Source of the DNA: Micromonospora sp. CB01531
GTDB taxonomy: Bacteria; Actinomycetota; Actinomycetes; Mycobacteriales; Micromonosporaceae
Assembly (NCBI RefSeq): GCF_001905095.1
Contig: NZ_LWLS01000061.1
Span: forward strand, 336,103-400,102
Length of the DNA stretch: 64,000 nucleotides
Direction of reading: 5' to 3'
The position numbers and the translations under genes are program-made. Within the stretch, counting starts at the first letter, position 1, and each line of letters starts with the position of its first letter. The notes under the pieces are model-generated. The model saw only the letters and a program-made list of their open reading frames with translations, had not been told where the DNA came from and did not search any database. Positions 1 through 7,618 of the stretch are shown one piece after another.

Positions 1-1073
1 GTGGCCGCCATCCGGGACATCAGGTGCAGCCCGGTGAGCACCCCGTCGCCGGTGGTGGCGTACGCGGGCATGACGATGTGGCCGCTCTGCTCGCCGCCCA
101 GGGCCAGCCCGGAGGCGCGCAGCTCCTCCAGCACGTACCGGTCGCCGACCTTGGTCTCGACCAGCCGGATGCCCTCGGCGGACATGGCGAGCTTCAGGCC
201 GAGGTTGCTCATCACGGTGGCGACCAGGGTGTCCTCGGTCAGCGCGCCGGCCTCCCGCATGGCCAGGGCGAGGATCGCCATCACCTGGTCGCCGTCGACC
301 TCGTCGCCGTCGGCGGTGACCGCCACGCACCGGTCGGCATCGCCGTCGTGGGCGATGCCCAGGTGCGCGCCGTGCTCCACCACGGCGGCCCGCAGCGCGT
401 CCAGGTGGTTGGAGCCGCAGTCGTCGTTGATGTTGAGCCCGTCCGGCTCGGCGCAGATCGCGATCACCTCGGCGCCGGCCTCCTGGTACGCCACCGGGGC
501 GACCTCGGCGGCCGCGCCGTTGGCGCAGTCGACCACCACCTTGATCCCGTCTAGCCGGTGCGGCACGGTGCCGACCAGGTGCTGGACGTAGTGGTCGGCG
601 CCGTCGAGCAGGTCGTGCACCCGGCCCACCCCGGCACCGATCGGCCGCTCCCAGGCGGTGGTGGCGTTCGCCTCGACCGCCGCCTCGATCCGCATCTCGA
701 TCTCGTCGGGCAGCTTGTGCCCGCCGGCGGCAAAGAGCTTGATCCCGTTGTCCGGCATCGGGTTGTGTGAGGCGGAGAGCATGACGCCCAGGTCGGCCTT
801 GGCCTCGGCGGTGAGGAACGCCACCGCCGGGGTGGGCAGCACGCCGACGCGGACCACGTTGGCGCCGGCGCTGGTGAGCCCGGCCACCACCGCGGCCTCC
901 AGCATCTCGCCGCTGGCCCGGGTGTCCCGGCCGACCACGGCGAGCGGCGGATGGCTCTTGTCCGACTCGGCGAGTGTGTGCGCGGCGGCGACCGCCACCG
1001 CGAGCGCCAACTCCGGGGTGAGATCCGCGTTCGCCCGCCCGCGTACGCCGTCCGTGCCGAACAACCGGCCCAT
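1..1073 (-). CDS. glmM: Phosphoglucosamine mutase GlmM (3' end outside window)
   Basis: Converts glucosamine-6-phosphate to glucosamine-1-phosphate for UDP-GlcNAc and peptidoglycan synthesis in the cytoplasm. About 357 N-terminal residues of a usual ~450 are present; the C-terminus lies beyond the window edge. It begins [12 protein letters not shown], the family N-terminus. The phosphoserine loop ([12 protein letters not shown]) and the metal-binding DGDADR motif are both visible. The ATG at 1073 has GGAGG nine bases upstream. It is the last visible member of the rplM-rpsI-glmM group, separated from rpsI by a hairpin terminator, a common actinobacterial order. Confidence 0.96.
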   Translation of the reverse strand, partial: MGRLFGTDGVRGRANADLTPELALAVAVAAAHTLAESDKSHPPLAVVGRDTRASGEMLEAAVVAGLTSAGANVVRVGVLPTPAVAFLTAEAKADLGVMLSASHNPMPDNGIKLFAAGGHKLPDEIEMRIEAAVEANATTAWERPIGAGVGRVHDLLDGADHYVQHLVGTVPHRLDGIKVVVDCANGAAAEVAPVAYQEAGAEVIAICAEPDGLNINDDCGSNHLDALRAAVVEHGAHLGIAHDGDADRCVAVTADGDEVDGDQVMAILALAMREAGALTEDTLVATVMSNLGLKLAMSAEGIRLVETKVGDRYVLEELRASGLALGGEQSGHIVMPAYATTGDGVLTGLHLMSRMAA

Positions 1074-1123
1074 ACCCGCCAACCTCCGATGGAACTGCCG
1101 TTGCGAGGAGAGGAAAAGCGAAC

Positions 1124-1160
1124 GGCCGGGCCACCTCCCGTAGAGGAGGCGGACCCGGCC
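1124..1160 (-). terminator. Hairpin terminator after rpsI
   Basis: A strong imperfect inverted repeat with GGCCGGG/CCCGGCC outer arms lies between the rpsI stop and the glmM start. There is no U tract, which is usual for high-GC actinobacteria. It should end or attenuate the rplM-rpsI transcript ahead of glmM. Confidence 0.6.
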
Positions 1161-1191
1161 GTCCGTCAGAAGTACAAGGCGCTGCTGATGA

Positions 1192-1656
1192 TCAGCGCTT
1201 CGAGTACTGAGGAGCCTTACGGGCCTTCTTGAGGCCGTACTTCTTGCTCTCCTTGACCCGGGCGTCACGGGTCAGGAAGCCGGCCTTCTTCAGGGCCGGG
1301 CGATCGTCCGGCTCGCTGACGATCAGCGCGCGGGCGATGGCGAGGCGCAGCGCGCCGGCCTGGCCGGTGGTGCCGCCACCACGCAGGTTGGCGATCACGT
1401 CGAACGCCTCGGCCTTCTCGGCGGTCACCAGCGGGTCCTTGATCAGCTGCTGGTGCACCTTGCTCGGGAAGTAGGCCTCGAGGTCACGGCCGTTGCAGGT
1501 GATCTTGCCGCTGCCGGGGACGATGCGGACCCGGACGATGGCCTCCTTGCGCCGACCCACGGTCTGGATCGGGCGGTCGCCACGAGGCGCGCGGGCGACG
1601 GGCGCCGGCGCCTCGGTGGCCTCAGGGGCAACCTCGGTGGCGGTGATGTCGGTCAT
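1192..1656 (-). CDS. rpsI: 30S ribosomal protein S9
   Basis: Small-subunit protein whose C-terminal tail reaches the P-site tRNA. 154 residues with an acidic, low-complexity N-terminal extension (about residues 1-35, Ala/Glu/Pro rich) before the conserved [13 protein letters not shown] core; it ends [12 protein letters not shown] with the essential terminal arginine. I chose the ATG at 1656 because GGAAG sits just upstream. A GTG at 1680 overlapping the rplM stop (GTGA) would add eight residues and cannot be excluded. Co-transcribed with rplM. Confidence 0.96.
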   Translation of the reverse strand: MTDITATEVAPEATEAPAPVARAPRGDRPIQTVGRRKEAIVRVRIVPGSGKITCNGRDLEAYFPSKVHQQLIKDPLVTAEKAEAFDVIANLRGGGTTGQAGALRLAIARALIVSEPDDRPALKKAGFLTRDARVKESKKYGLKKARKAPQYSKR

Positions 1657-1676
1657 GCTGCTTCCTTCGCCCGCGC

Positions 1677-2120
1677 TCACTGCGCGATCTGCTTGATCTC
1701 GAACGGCACCGGCTGCTGCGCGCCGTGCGGGTGCTCGGCACCGGCGTAGACCTTCAGCTTCTTGAGAATCTGACGGCCGAGCTTGTTGTGCGGGAGCATC
1801 CCCTTCACGGCCAGCTCGATGGCCCGCTCGGGACGCTTGGTGAGCAGCTCCTCGTAGCCGACCTGCTTCAGACCACCCGGGTAACCGGAGTGGCGGTAAG
1901 CGATCTTCTGCTGGCGCTTGTTGCCGGTCAGCGCGACCTTGCCCGCGTTCACGATGACGACGAAGTCGCCCGTGTCGACGTGCGGCGCGAAAGTCGGCTT
2001 GTGCTTGCCACGCAGCAGCGTGGCGGCGTGGGTCGCGAGGCGGCCCAGCACGACATCAGAGGCGTCGATGACGTGCCACTGACGCTCGATCTCACCCGGC
2101 TTCGGGCTGTACGTACGCAC
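1677..2120 (-). CDS. rplM: 50S ribosomal protein L13
   Basis: Early-assembly large-subunit protein. 147 residues, the usual family length, beginning [15 protein letters not shown] and containing the [16 protein letters not shown] and [16 protein letters not shown] segments. The GTG at 2120 has AGGTAG just upstream; longer in-frame starts would add non-conserved residues. First gene of the rplM-rpsI transcript, with a good promoter about 115 bases upstream. Confidence 0.97.
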   Translation of the reverse strand: MRTYSPKPGEIERQWHVIDASDVVLGRLATHAATLLRGKHKPTFAPHVDTGDFVVIVNAGKVALTGNKRQQKIAYRHSGYPGGLKQVGYEELLTKRPERAIELAVKGMLPHNKLGRQILKKLKVYAGAEHPHGAQQPVPFEIKQIAQ

Positions 2121-2235
2121 AGGTCTACCTTGTCTCGTCGTCGGTCTGGGGTCGCGCGCCGAGGTGACCAGGCGCGCACGAACGACCAAGCGTACCTGAT
2201 GCGGCACGCCTCTGAATGTCGTACAACAGCAGGCA

Positions 2236-2265
2236 ACGATACCCGGCCGCCCGGCGGCAGGTCAA
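2236..2265 (-). promoter_or_regulatory. Probable sigma-70 type promoter of rplM-rpsI
   Basis: Read on the minus strand: -35 TTGACC (2260-2265), an 18-base spacer, and -10 TATCGT (2236-2241). The -35 context (CGTTTTGACCTGC) is the same as at the str operon promoter near 62.2 kb, which strengthens both calls. The leader to rplM would be about 110 bases. Confidence 0.65.
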
Positions 2266-2310
2266 AACGGGGTGGTCCCCGCGCGGCCCGCGCTTCCACC
2301 ATGGCGCAGG

Positions 2311-3681
2311 TCACACGCCGGACAGCTTACGTGGCCCCGGCCGCAGGTACACCATCCAGGTCACCGCGAAGCAGAGCGCGTACCAGCCGACGAAGGCCAG
2401 GTAGGCCGCGTCCGCGTTCCCGGCGGCGAGGAAGGACTGCCGGAAGGCCACGTTGACCAGCACCCCGCCCGAGGCGCCGACCGCCCCGGCGACGCCGATC
2501 AGCGCCCCGGACCGCCGCCGGCCGCGGCGCTCGGCCGCCGCCCGGTCTCCGGTCCGCTCCGCCTCGGCGGCGGCCCGGGCCCGGAAGATCGCCGGGATCA
2601 TCTTGTACGTCGACCCGTTGCCGATCCCGGAGAACACGAAGAGCGCCAGGAACCCGACCAGGTAGAGCGGGAACGACCGCTCGCGCGCGGCGTACAGCAC
2701 CAGCGCGGCGCCCACGGCCATCGCCGCGAAGTTCCAGAAGGTGACCCGGGCTCCGCCGAGCCGGTCGGCGAGCTGGCCGCCGACCGGCCGGATCAGCGAG
2801 CCGATCAGCGGCCCGAGGAAGGTCAGCCAGGCGGCGTCGACCGGAGTCGGGAACCGGTCGTGGAACTGGAGCTGGAGCACCTGGCCGAAGGCGAACCCGA
2901 AGCCGATGAACGAGCCGAAGGTGCCCACGTAGAGCAGCGACATCACCCAGGTGTGCGGGTCGCGGGCGGCGGCCCGCAGCGCTCCCGGCTCGTTGCGCGC
3001 CCCGGGGACGTTGTCCAGCCAGCGCGCCGCGGCGAGCGCCGCGAGCACGATCAGCGGCAGGTAGACCGCCGGCACCAGCCGGGGGTACGCGGCCCCGGCG
3101 GTGGCCAGCACGGCCAGCCCGACGAGCTGCACCGCCGGCACGCCGAGGTTTCCGCCGCCGGCGTTGAGCCCGAGCGCCCGGCCCTTGAGCCGGTCCGGGA
3201 AGAACAGGTTGATGTTCGCCATCGACGAGGCGAAGTTGCCCCCGCCGACCCCGCTCAGGCAGGCCAGCACCATCAGTGTCGAGTACGACACCCCCGGCTC
3301 GATCAGCAGCGCCATCGGCACCGCCGGCACCAGCAACAGCAGCGCGCTGACGACGGTCCAGTTCCGCCCGCCGAACCGGGCCACCGCCAGCGTGTACGGC
3401 AGCCGCAGCACCGCGCCCAGCGCGGCCGGCACGGCGGTGAGCAGGAACTTCCCGGCCGGGTCGATGGCGTACTCCGGGCCGAGGAAGAGCACCGTCACCG
3501 ACCAGAGGCTCCACACGGAGAAGCCGACGTGCTCGGCGAAGATCGAGACGTACAGGTTGCGGCGGGCGATCGAGGCCCCGGCGGTGTCCCAGAACCCGGG
3601 GTCCTCGGGGCGCCGGTCGGTGATCGACCGCCGGTGCCCGGCGTCGGGGGCCGGGGCCCGGGGGGAAGCGAGCGTGCTCAC
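2311..3681 (-). CDS. narK: NarK-type nitrate/nitrite transporter (MFS)
   Basis: Membrane transporter of the nitrate-nitrite porter family, 456 residues with about 12 predicted transmembrane segments. Family marks visible: the conserved arginine of helix 2 (AVLRLPY, R93), the nitrate signature around residues 151-180 (ANINLFFPDRLKGRALG followed by the Gly-rich GLNAGGGNLG), and the second substrate arginine near R298 (GSLIRPVGG). A basic cytoplasmic loop near residues 365-390 is rich in Arg/Ala/Glu. GTG start at 3681 with GAGGAGG seven bases upstream. It is divergent from nasA but about 1.7 kb away, so it probably feeds nitrate to that operon. Direction (uptake or nitrite export) cannot be read from the sequence. 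Confidence 0.93.
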   Translation of the reverse strand: MSTLASPRAPAPDAGHRRSITDRRPEDPGFWDTAGASIARRNLYVSIFAEHVGFSVWSLWSVTVLFLGPEYAIDPAGKFLLTAVPAALGAVLRLPYTLAVARFGGRNWTVVSALLLLVPAVPMALLIEPGVSYSTLMVLACLSGVGGGNFASSMANINLFFPDRLKGRALGLNAGGGNLGVPAVQLVGLAVLATAGAAYPRLVPAVYLPLIVLAALAAARWLDNVPGARNEPGALRAAARDPHTWVMSLLYVGTFGSFIGFGFAFGQVLQLQFHDRFPTPVDAAWLTFLGPLIGSLIRPVGGQLADRLGGARVTFWNFAAMAVGAALVLYAARERSFPLYLVGFLALFVFSGIGNGSTYKMIPAIFRARAAAEAERTGDRAAAERRGRRRSGALIGVAGAVGASGGVLVNVAFRQSFLAAGNADAAYLAFVGWYALCFAVTWMVYLRPGPRKLSGV

Positions 3682-3778
3682 GGCGACTCCTCCTCGTCGA
3701 TGACGAGGGGGACGCTAGGAACGGGTGGTTTCCCGGCCGTGCCCGCCCCGGGTCGGGCCGGAAACGGAAACCGCACGT

Positions 3779-3795
3779 CCGCCGGAAGCCGGCGG
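3779..3795 (-). terminator. Hairpin after the MazF-like gene
   Basis: A perfect 7-bp stem (CCGCCGG/CCGGCGG) with a three-base loop lies eight bases past the toxin-like gene. It may terminate the MazEF transcript before the narK promoter region. Confidence 0.45.
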
Positions 3796-3803
3796 TGAGC
3801 CGG

Positions 3804-4097
3804 TCAGAGCTCCTGGAGGATGCGCAGCGCCCGGCCGACCCGTTGCATGGTCTCGGTGTCGGCGACGTCCACGCACTCGGTGAACCACTTCTTCATGGGC
3901 GACGAGAGCCGGTCAGGCATCACCACGTACCCGCCCATGGCCACCGCGAGGGGCGAGTCCCGTAGCAACGATTCCTCGACCACCTCGGCCACGATCACGA
4001 TCGGTACGTCGGTGGAGTTGTAGACGTCGGAGCTGATCACCAGTCCGAGCCGTTCCCGGGCGCCGGAGATGCGCCAGACCTCTCCCCTACGCAGCAC
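3804..4097 (-). CDS. MazF/PemK-like toxin family protein
   Basis: 97 residues starting MLRRGEVWRI, the beta-strand entry typical of the PemK/MazF endoribonuclease fold (toxin of type II systems that cuts mRNA), followed by LGLVISSDVYN. GTG start at 4097; it overlaps the upstream gene by 11 bases, so the two are translationally coupled, the usual antitoxin-first order. Whether it is an active toxin is inference; catalytic residues vary in this family. Confidence 0.75.
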   Translation of the reverse strand: MLRRGEVWRISGARERLGLVISSDVYNSTDVPIVIVAEVVEESLLRDSPLAVAMGGYVVMPDRLSSPMKKWFTECVDVADTETMQRVGRALRILQEL

Positions 4098-4347
4098 GCG
4101 GACGTCCGCCGCCGAAGAGGGCGTCGTCGACCATCGCGGCCTCCTGGTCGTCGGCCAGGGCCGCGGACTCCAGATCCAGGCCGGCGCGGCCGACGGCGGC
4201 GGCGTGCGCGGTGAAGACCTCGCGCAGCGCCTTCTCCCGGGCGGCCTGGTCCATCCAGGCGGAGAGGGAGAGCCCTTCCCGCTTGGCGAACCGGCGCGCC
4301 TCCTCGATCGTCTCGTCCGAGAACGACAGCGTCACCTTGGCGGTCAT
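4087..4347 (-). CDS. MazE-like antitoxin, ribbon-helix-helix type
   Basis: 86 residues. The N-terminus (MTAKVTLSFSDETIEEARRFAKREGLSLSAWM) has the beta-strand then helix-turn-helix pattern of ribbon-helix-helix antitoxins; the acidic, unstructured C-terminus would wrap the toxin. I chose the ATG at 4347 because a -10 box ends seven bases before it, the leaderless arrangement; a GTG at 4365 is in frame but lies over that -10. Probably autoregulated with its partner. Confidence 0.72.
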   Translation of the reverse strand: MTAKVTLSFSDETIEEARRFAKREGLSLSAWMDQAAREKALREVFTAHAAAVGRAGLDLESAALADDQEAAMVDDALFGGGRPRAA

Positions 4348-4354
4348 GCCGGAC

Positions 4355-4384
4355 AGATTACCCACTGGTACGACCAGCAGTCAT
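4355..4384 (-). promoter_or_regulatory. Probable leaderless promoter of the MazEF-like pair
   Basis: Minus strand: -35 ATGACT (4379-4384), an 18-base spacer, -10 TAATCT (4355-4360), then seven bases to the ATG. No Shine-Dalgarno sequence is present, so the mRNA probably begins at the start codon. Confidence 0.55.
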
Positions 4385-4509
4385 CCCCACTCGCGCCCGT
4401 CGGCGAACCGGACACCAGGGCACGGGCGGGGCGGACGGGACAACCCCCCGCCGGACGCTCAGGCGGGCCGGCCGCGACGCGACGGTCGACCCCGCAGGCG
4501 CGCCGACCG

Positions 4510-5205
4510 TCACGGGCGGCGGCCGCCGAAGACGGCGAACCGCCACTCCTTGAAGAAGCAGTCCACGTCGGTCAGGCCGGCGTCGGTGAGCCAGCGGCAC
4601 TGGTCGGTCACCGGCGCCGGCCGGTCGTGCCGCATCCGCTCCCGGGCCGCGGCGATCTCCTCGGCGTCCGAGCCCAGCTCGGTGATCCGGGCCGTCCAGA
4701 CCTCGTCGTAGCGCCGGTCCAGCGCCGGGGTCGGGCCGGCGACCTGCTCGGCGTTGACGAACACCCCACCGGGCACCAGCGTCTCGGCCGCCCGCCGGTA
4801 GAGCGCCCGCTTGCCGTCGTCGACCAGGTGGTGGATGGCCAGGGCCGAGACCACCGCGTCGTAGCGGCCGGCGGGCAGCGGGCCGGTGAGATCGGCGAGC
4901 ACCGTCCGGTGCGGCACTCCCCGGGCGGCCAGGTGGCCGGTGGCCACCGCGAGCATGCCCGGCGCGGCGTCGACCAGGGTCAGCCGGACGCCCGGCACCG
5001 CCGCGGCGAGCAACAGGGAGAGCAGGCCGGTGCCCGCGCCCAGGTCCAGCACCTCGGGGGTATGCCCCGACGCGAGCGCCGCCCGCAGCGGCGGTGCGGC
5101 GACCTGGACCGCGGTGCCGTAGAAGGCGTCGAAGCAGGGCACCAGCCGGCGCCGGGCCTCGTCGTAGCTCCCCGCCACCGCGTCGAACGCGTCCGCCACA
5201 CTCAT
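4510..5205 (-). CDS. Class I SAM-dependent methyltransferase
   Basis: 231 residues of Rossmann-type methyltransferase. Motif I is VLDLGAGTGLLS near residue 55, then the acidic motif II (LTLVDAAPGML) and the YDAVVSALAIHHL segment. It resembles small-molecule methyltransferases of the Methyltransf_25 type; the substrate is unknown. ATG at 5205 with GGGAGG four bases upstream; an ATG at 5217 is possible but lacks a site. It has its own promoter facing away from nasA. Nothing ties it to nitrate metabolism except position. Confidence 0.85.
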   Translation of the reverse strand: MSVADAFDAVAGSYDEARRRLVPCFDAFYGTAVQVAAPPLRAALASGHTPEVLDLGAGTGLLSLLLAAAVPGVRLTLVDAAPGMLAVATGHLAARGVPHRTVLADLTGPLPAGRYDAVVSALAIHHLVDDGKRALYRRAAETLVPGGVFVNAEQVAGPTPALDRRYDEVWTARITELGSDAEEIAAARERMRHDRPAPVTDQCRWLTDAGLTDVDCFFKEWRFAVFGGRRP

Positions 5206-5238
5206 CGCGCCTCCCATTATTCAGGATTTCCGTCTCAT

Positions 5239-5267
5239 ATTCTAAACCTGCCCATCCGGCCCGTCAC
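5239..5267 (-). promoter_or_regulatory. Probable promoter of the methyltransferase gene
   Basis: Minus strand: -35 GTGACG (5262-5267), a 17-base spacer, and -10 TAGAAT (5239-5244), about 34 bases before the start codon. Confidence 0.55.
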
Positions 5268-5289
5268 TCCCGTGCGGCGTGAGGCGCTC

Positions 5290-5327
5290 TTGACAGGACC
5301 GAAACAGACGGGACCCGGACCGGAAAC
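5290..5327 (+). promoter_or_regulatory. GlnR-type operator upstream of nasA
   Basis: The sequence matches the actinobacterial GlnR box (gTnAc-N6-GaAAc-N6-gTnAc-N6-GaAAc): TTGAC, six bases, GAAAC, six bases, GACCC, six bases, GAAAC. Both GAAAC half sites are exact and 22 bases apart; the first gTnAc is good and the second weak. It lies 24 bases before the nasA start, so GlnR may act as activator or repressor of nitrate assimilation according to nitrogen supply. Function is inferred from the known regulon. Confidence 0.7.
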
Positions 5328-5351
5328 CGCCCACCGGCACGCTTTCCCGAC

Positions 5352-7547
5352 ATGACACAGGGTGCCCGCGTGACGACGCGACCGGAGGTCCACCGCCGGG
5401 AGGTCGCCACGCACTGCCCGTACTGCGCCCTCCAGTGCGGCATGGTGCTGCGCGAGGCCGACGGGCGGATCGAGGTCGCGCCCCGCGATTTCCCCACCAA
5501 CCGGGGCGGGCTGTGCCAGAAGGGCTGGACCGCCGCCGAACTGCTCGACCACCCCGACCGACTGGCCGCCCCGCTGCTGCGGGACCGGCCCGGCGCGCCG
5601 CTGCGCCCGGCGAGCTGGGACGAGGCCCTCGACCGGGTGGCCGCCGGGATCCGCGCCGTCCAGGACCGGCACGGGCCGGACGCGGTCGCGGTCTTCGGCG
5701 GCGGCGGGCTGACCAACGAGAAGGCGTACGCGCTCGGCAAGTTCGCCCGGGTGGCGCTGCGTACCCGGCACATCGACTACAACGGCCGGTGGTGCATGTC
5801 CTCGGCCGCGGCGGCCGGGCTGCGCGCCTTCGGCGTCGACCGGGGGCTGCCCTTCCCCCTCGCCGACCTCGGCCGGGCGGACACCCTGCTGCTGGTCGGC
5901 GCGAACCCGGCCGAGACCATGCCGCCGCTGCTGCGGCACCTCGCCGACCAGCGCGCCCGGGGCGGCCAACTGATCGTGATCGACCCCCGGCTCACCGCCA
6001 CCGCCCGGCAGGCCGATCGGCACCTGCAGCCGTTGCCCGGCACCGACCTGGCGGTGGCCAACGCGCTGCTGCACGTGGCGCTCACCGAGGGCTGGCTCGA
6101 CCGGGCGTACGTGGCCGACCGGACCAGCGGCTTCGACGAGGTCCGGCGGACCGTGGCCGGGTACTGGCCGGCCGAGGTGGAACGCCTCTCCGGGGTACCG
6201 GTGGCCGACCTGGAGGCGACCGCCCGGGCGCTCGCCACGGTGGACCGCGCGATCATCCTCACCGCGCGCGGCGCGGAACAGCACGCCAAGGGCGTCGACA
6301 CGGTCACCGCGTTCATCAACCTGGCGCTCGCCCTGGGCCTGCCCGGCCGGCCCGGCTCCGGGTACGGCTGCCTCACCGGCCAGGGCAACGGCCAGGGTGG
6401 TCGGGAACACGGGCAGAAGGCCGACCAGCTCCCCGGGTACCGGCGGATCGACGACCCGGCGGCCCGGGAGCACGTGGCGCGGGTCTGGGGCGTACCCGCC
6501 GACGACCTGCCCGGGCCGGGGGTGCCGGCGTACGCCCTGCTGGACTCGCTCGGCACCGCGACCGGCCCCCGGGCGCTGCTGGTCTTCGGCTCCAACCCGG
6601 TGGTGTCGGCGCCCCGGGCGGCCCGGGTCGAGTCCCGGCTGCGCGCCCTCGACCTGCTGGTGGTGGCCGACTTCGTGCGCTCCGAGACGGCCGACCTGGC
6701 CGACGTGGTGCTGCCCGTCGCGCAGTGGGCCGAGGAGGACGGCACGCTGACCAACCTGGAGGGTCGGGTGCTCCGCCGGCGGGCGCTGCGCGAGCCGCCG
6801 CCCGGGGTCCGCACCGAGCTGGCCGTCCTCGCCGGCCTGGCCGCCCGACTGCACGCGGGGGCCATTCTTCATCGCACCCCGCACCGCACGGACCTCTTCC
6901 CAACGCCCGGGTCCGCTGGCAGCGGCGGGGGCAACGCAGCCGGCGGGCACGGCTTCCCGGCCGATCCGCGCACCGTTTTCGAGGAACTGCGCCGGGCTTC
7001 GGCCGGCGGGCCGGCGGACTACGCCGGGGTGACCTGGGAGCGGGTCGAACGGGACGAGGGCGTCTTCTGGCCCTGCCCCGACCCGGACGGGCCGGACACG
7101 CCCCGGCTCTTCACCGAGTCCTTCCCGACCCCGGACGGGCGGGCCCGGTTCCACCCGGTGACGCACTGGCCGGCCGCCGAGGAGGTGTGCGCGGAGTACC
7201 CGCTGCACTTCACCACCGGCCGGGTGCTCGCCCACTATCAGTCCGGCGCGCAGACCCGGCGGGTCGACGCGCTGCGCCGGGCCGCCCCGGAGGGCTTCGT
7301 CGAGCTGCACCCGGACCTGGCCGACCGGCTCGGCGTGGCCGGGGGCGACGAGGTGCGCGTCGTCTCCCGCCGGGGCGAGCTGCGGGCGCCGGCCCGGCTC
7401 AGCCCGGCGATCCGGCCGGACACCGTCTTCGCGCCGTTCCACTGGCCGGGCGCGGCGCGCGCCAACTCGGTCACCAACGACGCCGTCGACCCGCTCTCCG
7501 GCATGCCGGAATTCAAGATCTGCGCCGTCCGGGTGGAGAAGGCATGA
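5352..7547 (+). CDS. nasA: Assimilatory nitrate reductase catalytic subunit
   Basis: Molybdopterin (bis-MGD) oxidoreductase reducing nitrate to nitrite in the cytoplasm. 731 residues. The N-terminal [4Fe-4S] motif has C22, C25, C29 and C55 (HCPYCALQCG...GGLCQKGW); the Mo-ligand cysteine lies in NGRWCMSS (C148); the molydopterin-dinucleotide domain fills the last ~120 residues. No twin-arginine signal, so it is the assimilatory, cytoplasmic type. Residues about 501-540 form an odd His/Gly/Pro-rich stretch of lower GC that looks like an insertion. The ATG at 5352 has no clear ribosome-binding site; a GTG at 5370 is an alternative. First gene of nasA-nasB-nirB-nirD-hemD. Confidence 0.93.
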   Translation: MTQGARVTTRPEVHRREVATHCPYCALQCGMVLREADGRIEVAPRDFPTNRGGLCQKGWTAAELLDHPDRLAAPLLRDRPGAPLRPASWDEALDRVAAGIRAVQDRHGPDAVAVFGGGGLTNEKAYALGKFARVALRTRHIDYNGRWCMSSAAAAGLRAFGVDRGLPFPLADLGRADTLLLVGANPAETMPPLLRHLADQRARGGQLIVIDPRLTATARQADRHLQPLPGTDLAVANALLHVALTEGWLDRAYVADRTSGFDEVRRTVAGYWPAEVERLSGVPVADLEATARALATVDRAIILTARGAEQHAKGVDTVTAFINLALALGLPGRPGSGYGCLTGQGNGQGGREHGQKADQLPGYRRIDDPAAREHVARVWGVPADDLPGPGVPAYALLDSLGTATGPRALLVFGSNPVVSAPRAARVESRLRALDLLVVADFVRSETADLADVVLPVAQWAEEDGTLTNLEGRVLRRRALREPPPGVRTELAVLAGLAARLHAGAILHRTPHRTDLFPTPGSAGSGGGNAAGGHGFPADPRTVFEELRRASAGGPADYAGVTWERVERDEGVFWPCPDPDGPDTPRLFTESFPTPDGRARFHPVTHWPAAEEVCAEYPLHFTTGRVLAHYQSGAQTRRVDALRRAAPEGFVELHPDLADRLGVAGGDEVRVVSRRGELRAPARLSPAIRPDTVFAPFHWPGAARANSVTNDAVDPLSGMPEFKICAVRVEKA

Positions 7548-7581
7548 GCGGGCGAAGCATCCGGAACAGCGCCGTGGCGCC

Positions 7582-7618
7582 TCATGGCCGATCGGAGCGG
7601 AGCGGAGATCGGTCATGA
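7582..7618. repeat. REP-like hairpin at the nasA/nasB junction
   Basis: Inverted repeat TCATGGCCGATC (7582-7593) and GATCGGTCATGA (7607-7618), 11 of 12 paired, around the loop GGAGCGGAGCGGA. The right arm contains the nasB start codon and the loop supplies its GGAG ribosome-binding site. The loop core GAGCGGAGCG recurs in the hairpin at 11684-11722 with different arms. Confidence 0.7.

Noticed and set aside
1657..1680. Longer S9 starting at GTG 1680
   Set aside because: It overlaps the rplM stop in the GTGA fashion, but the GGAAG ribosome-binding site fits the ATG at 1656 better; kept as an alternative only.
3682..3803. GlnR box upstream of narK
   Set aside because: GAAAC-like words occur on both strands but the partner half sites do not line up at 22 bases; too weak to claim.
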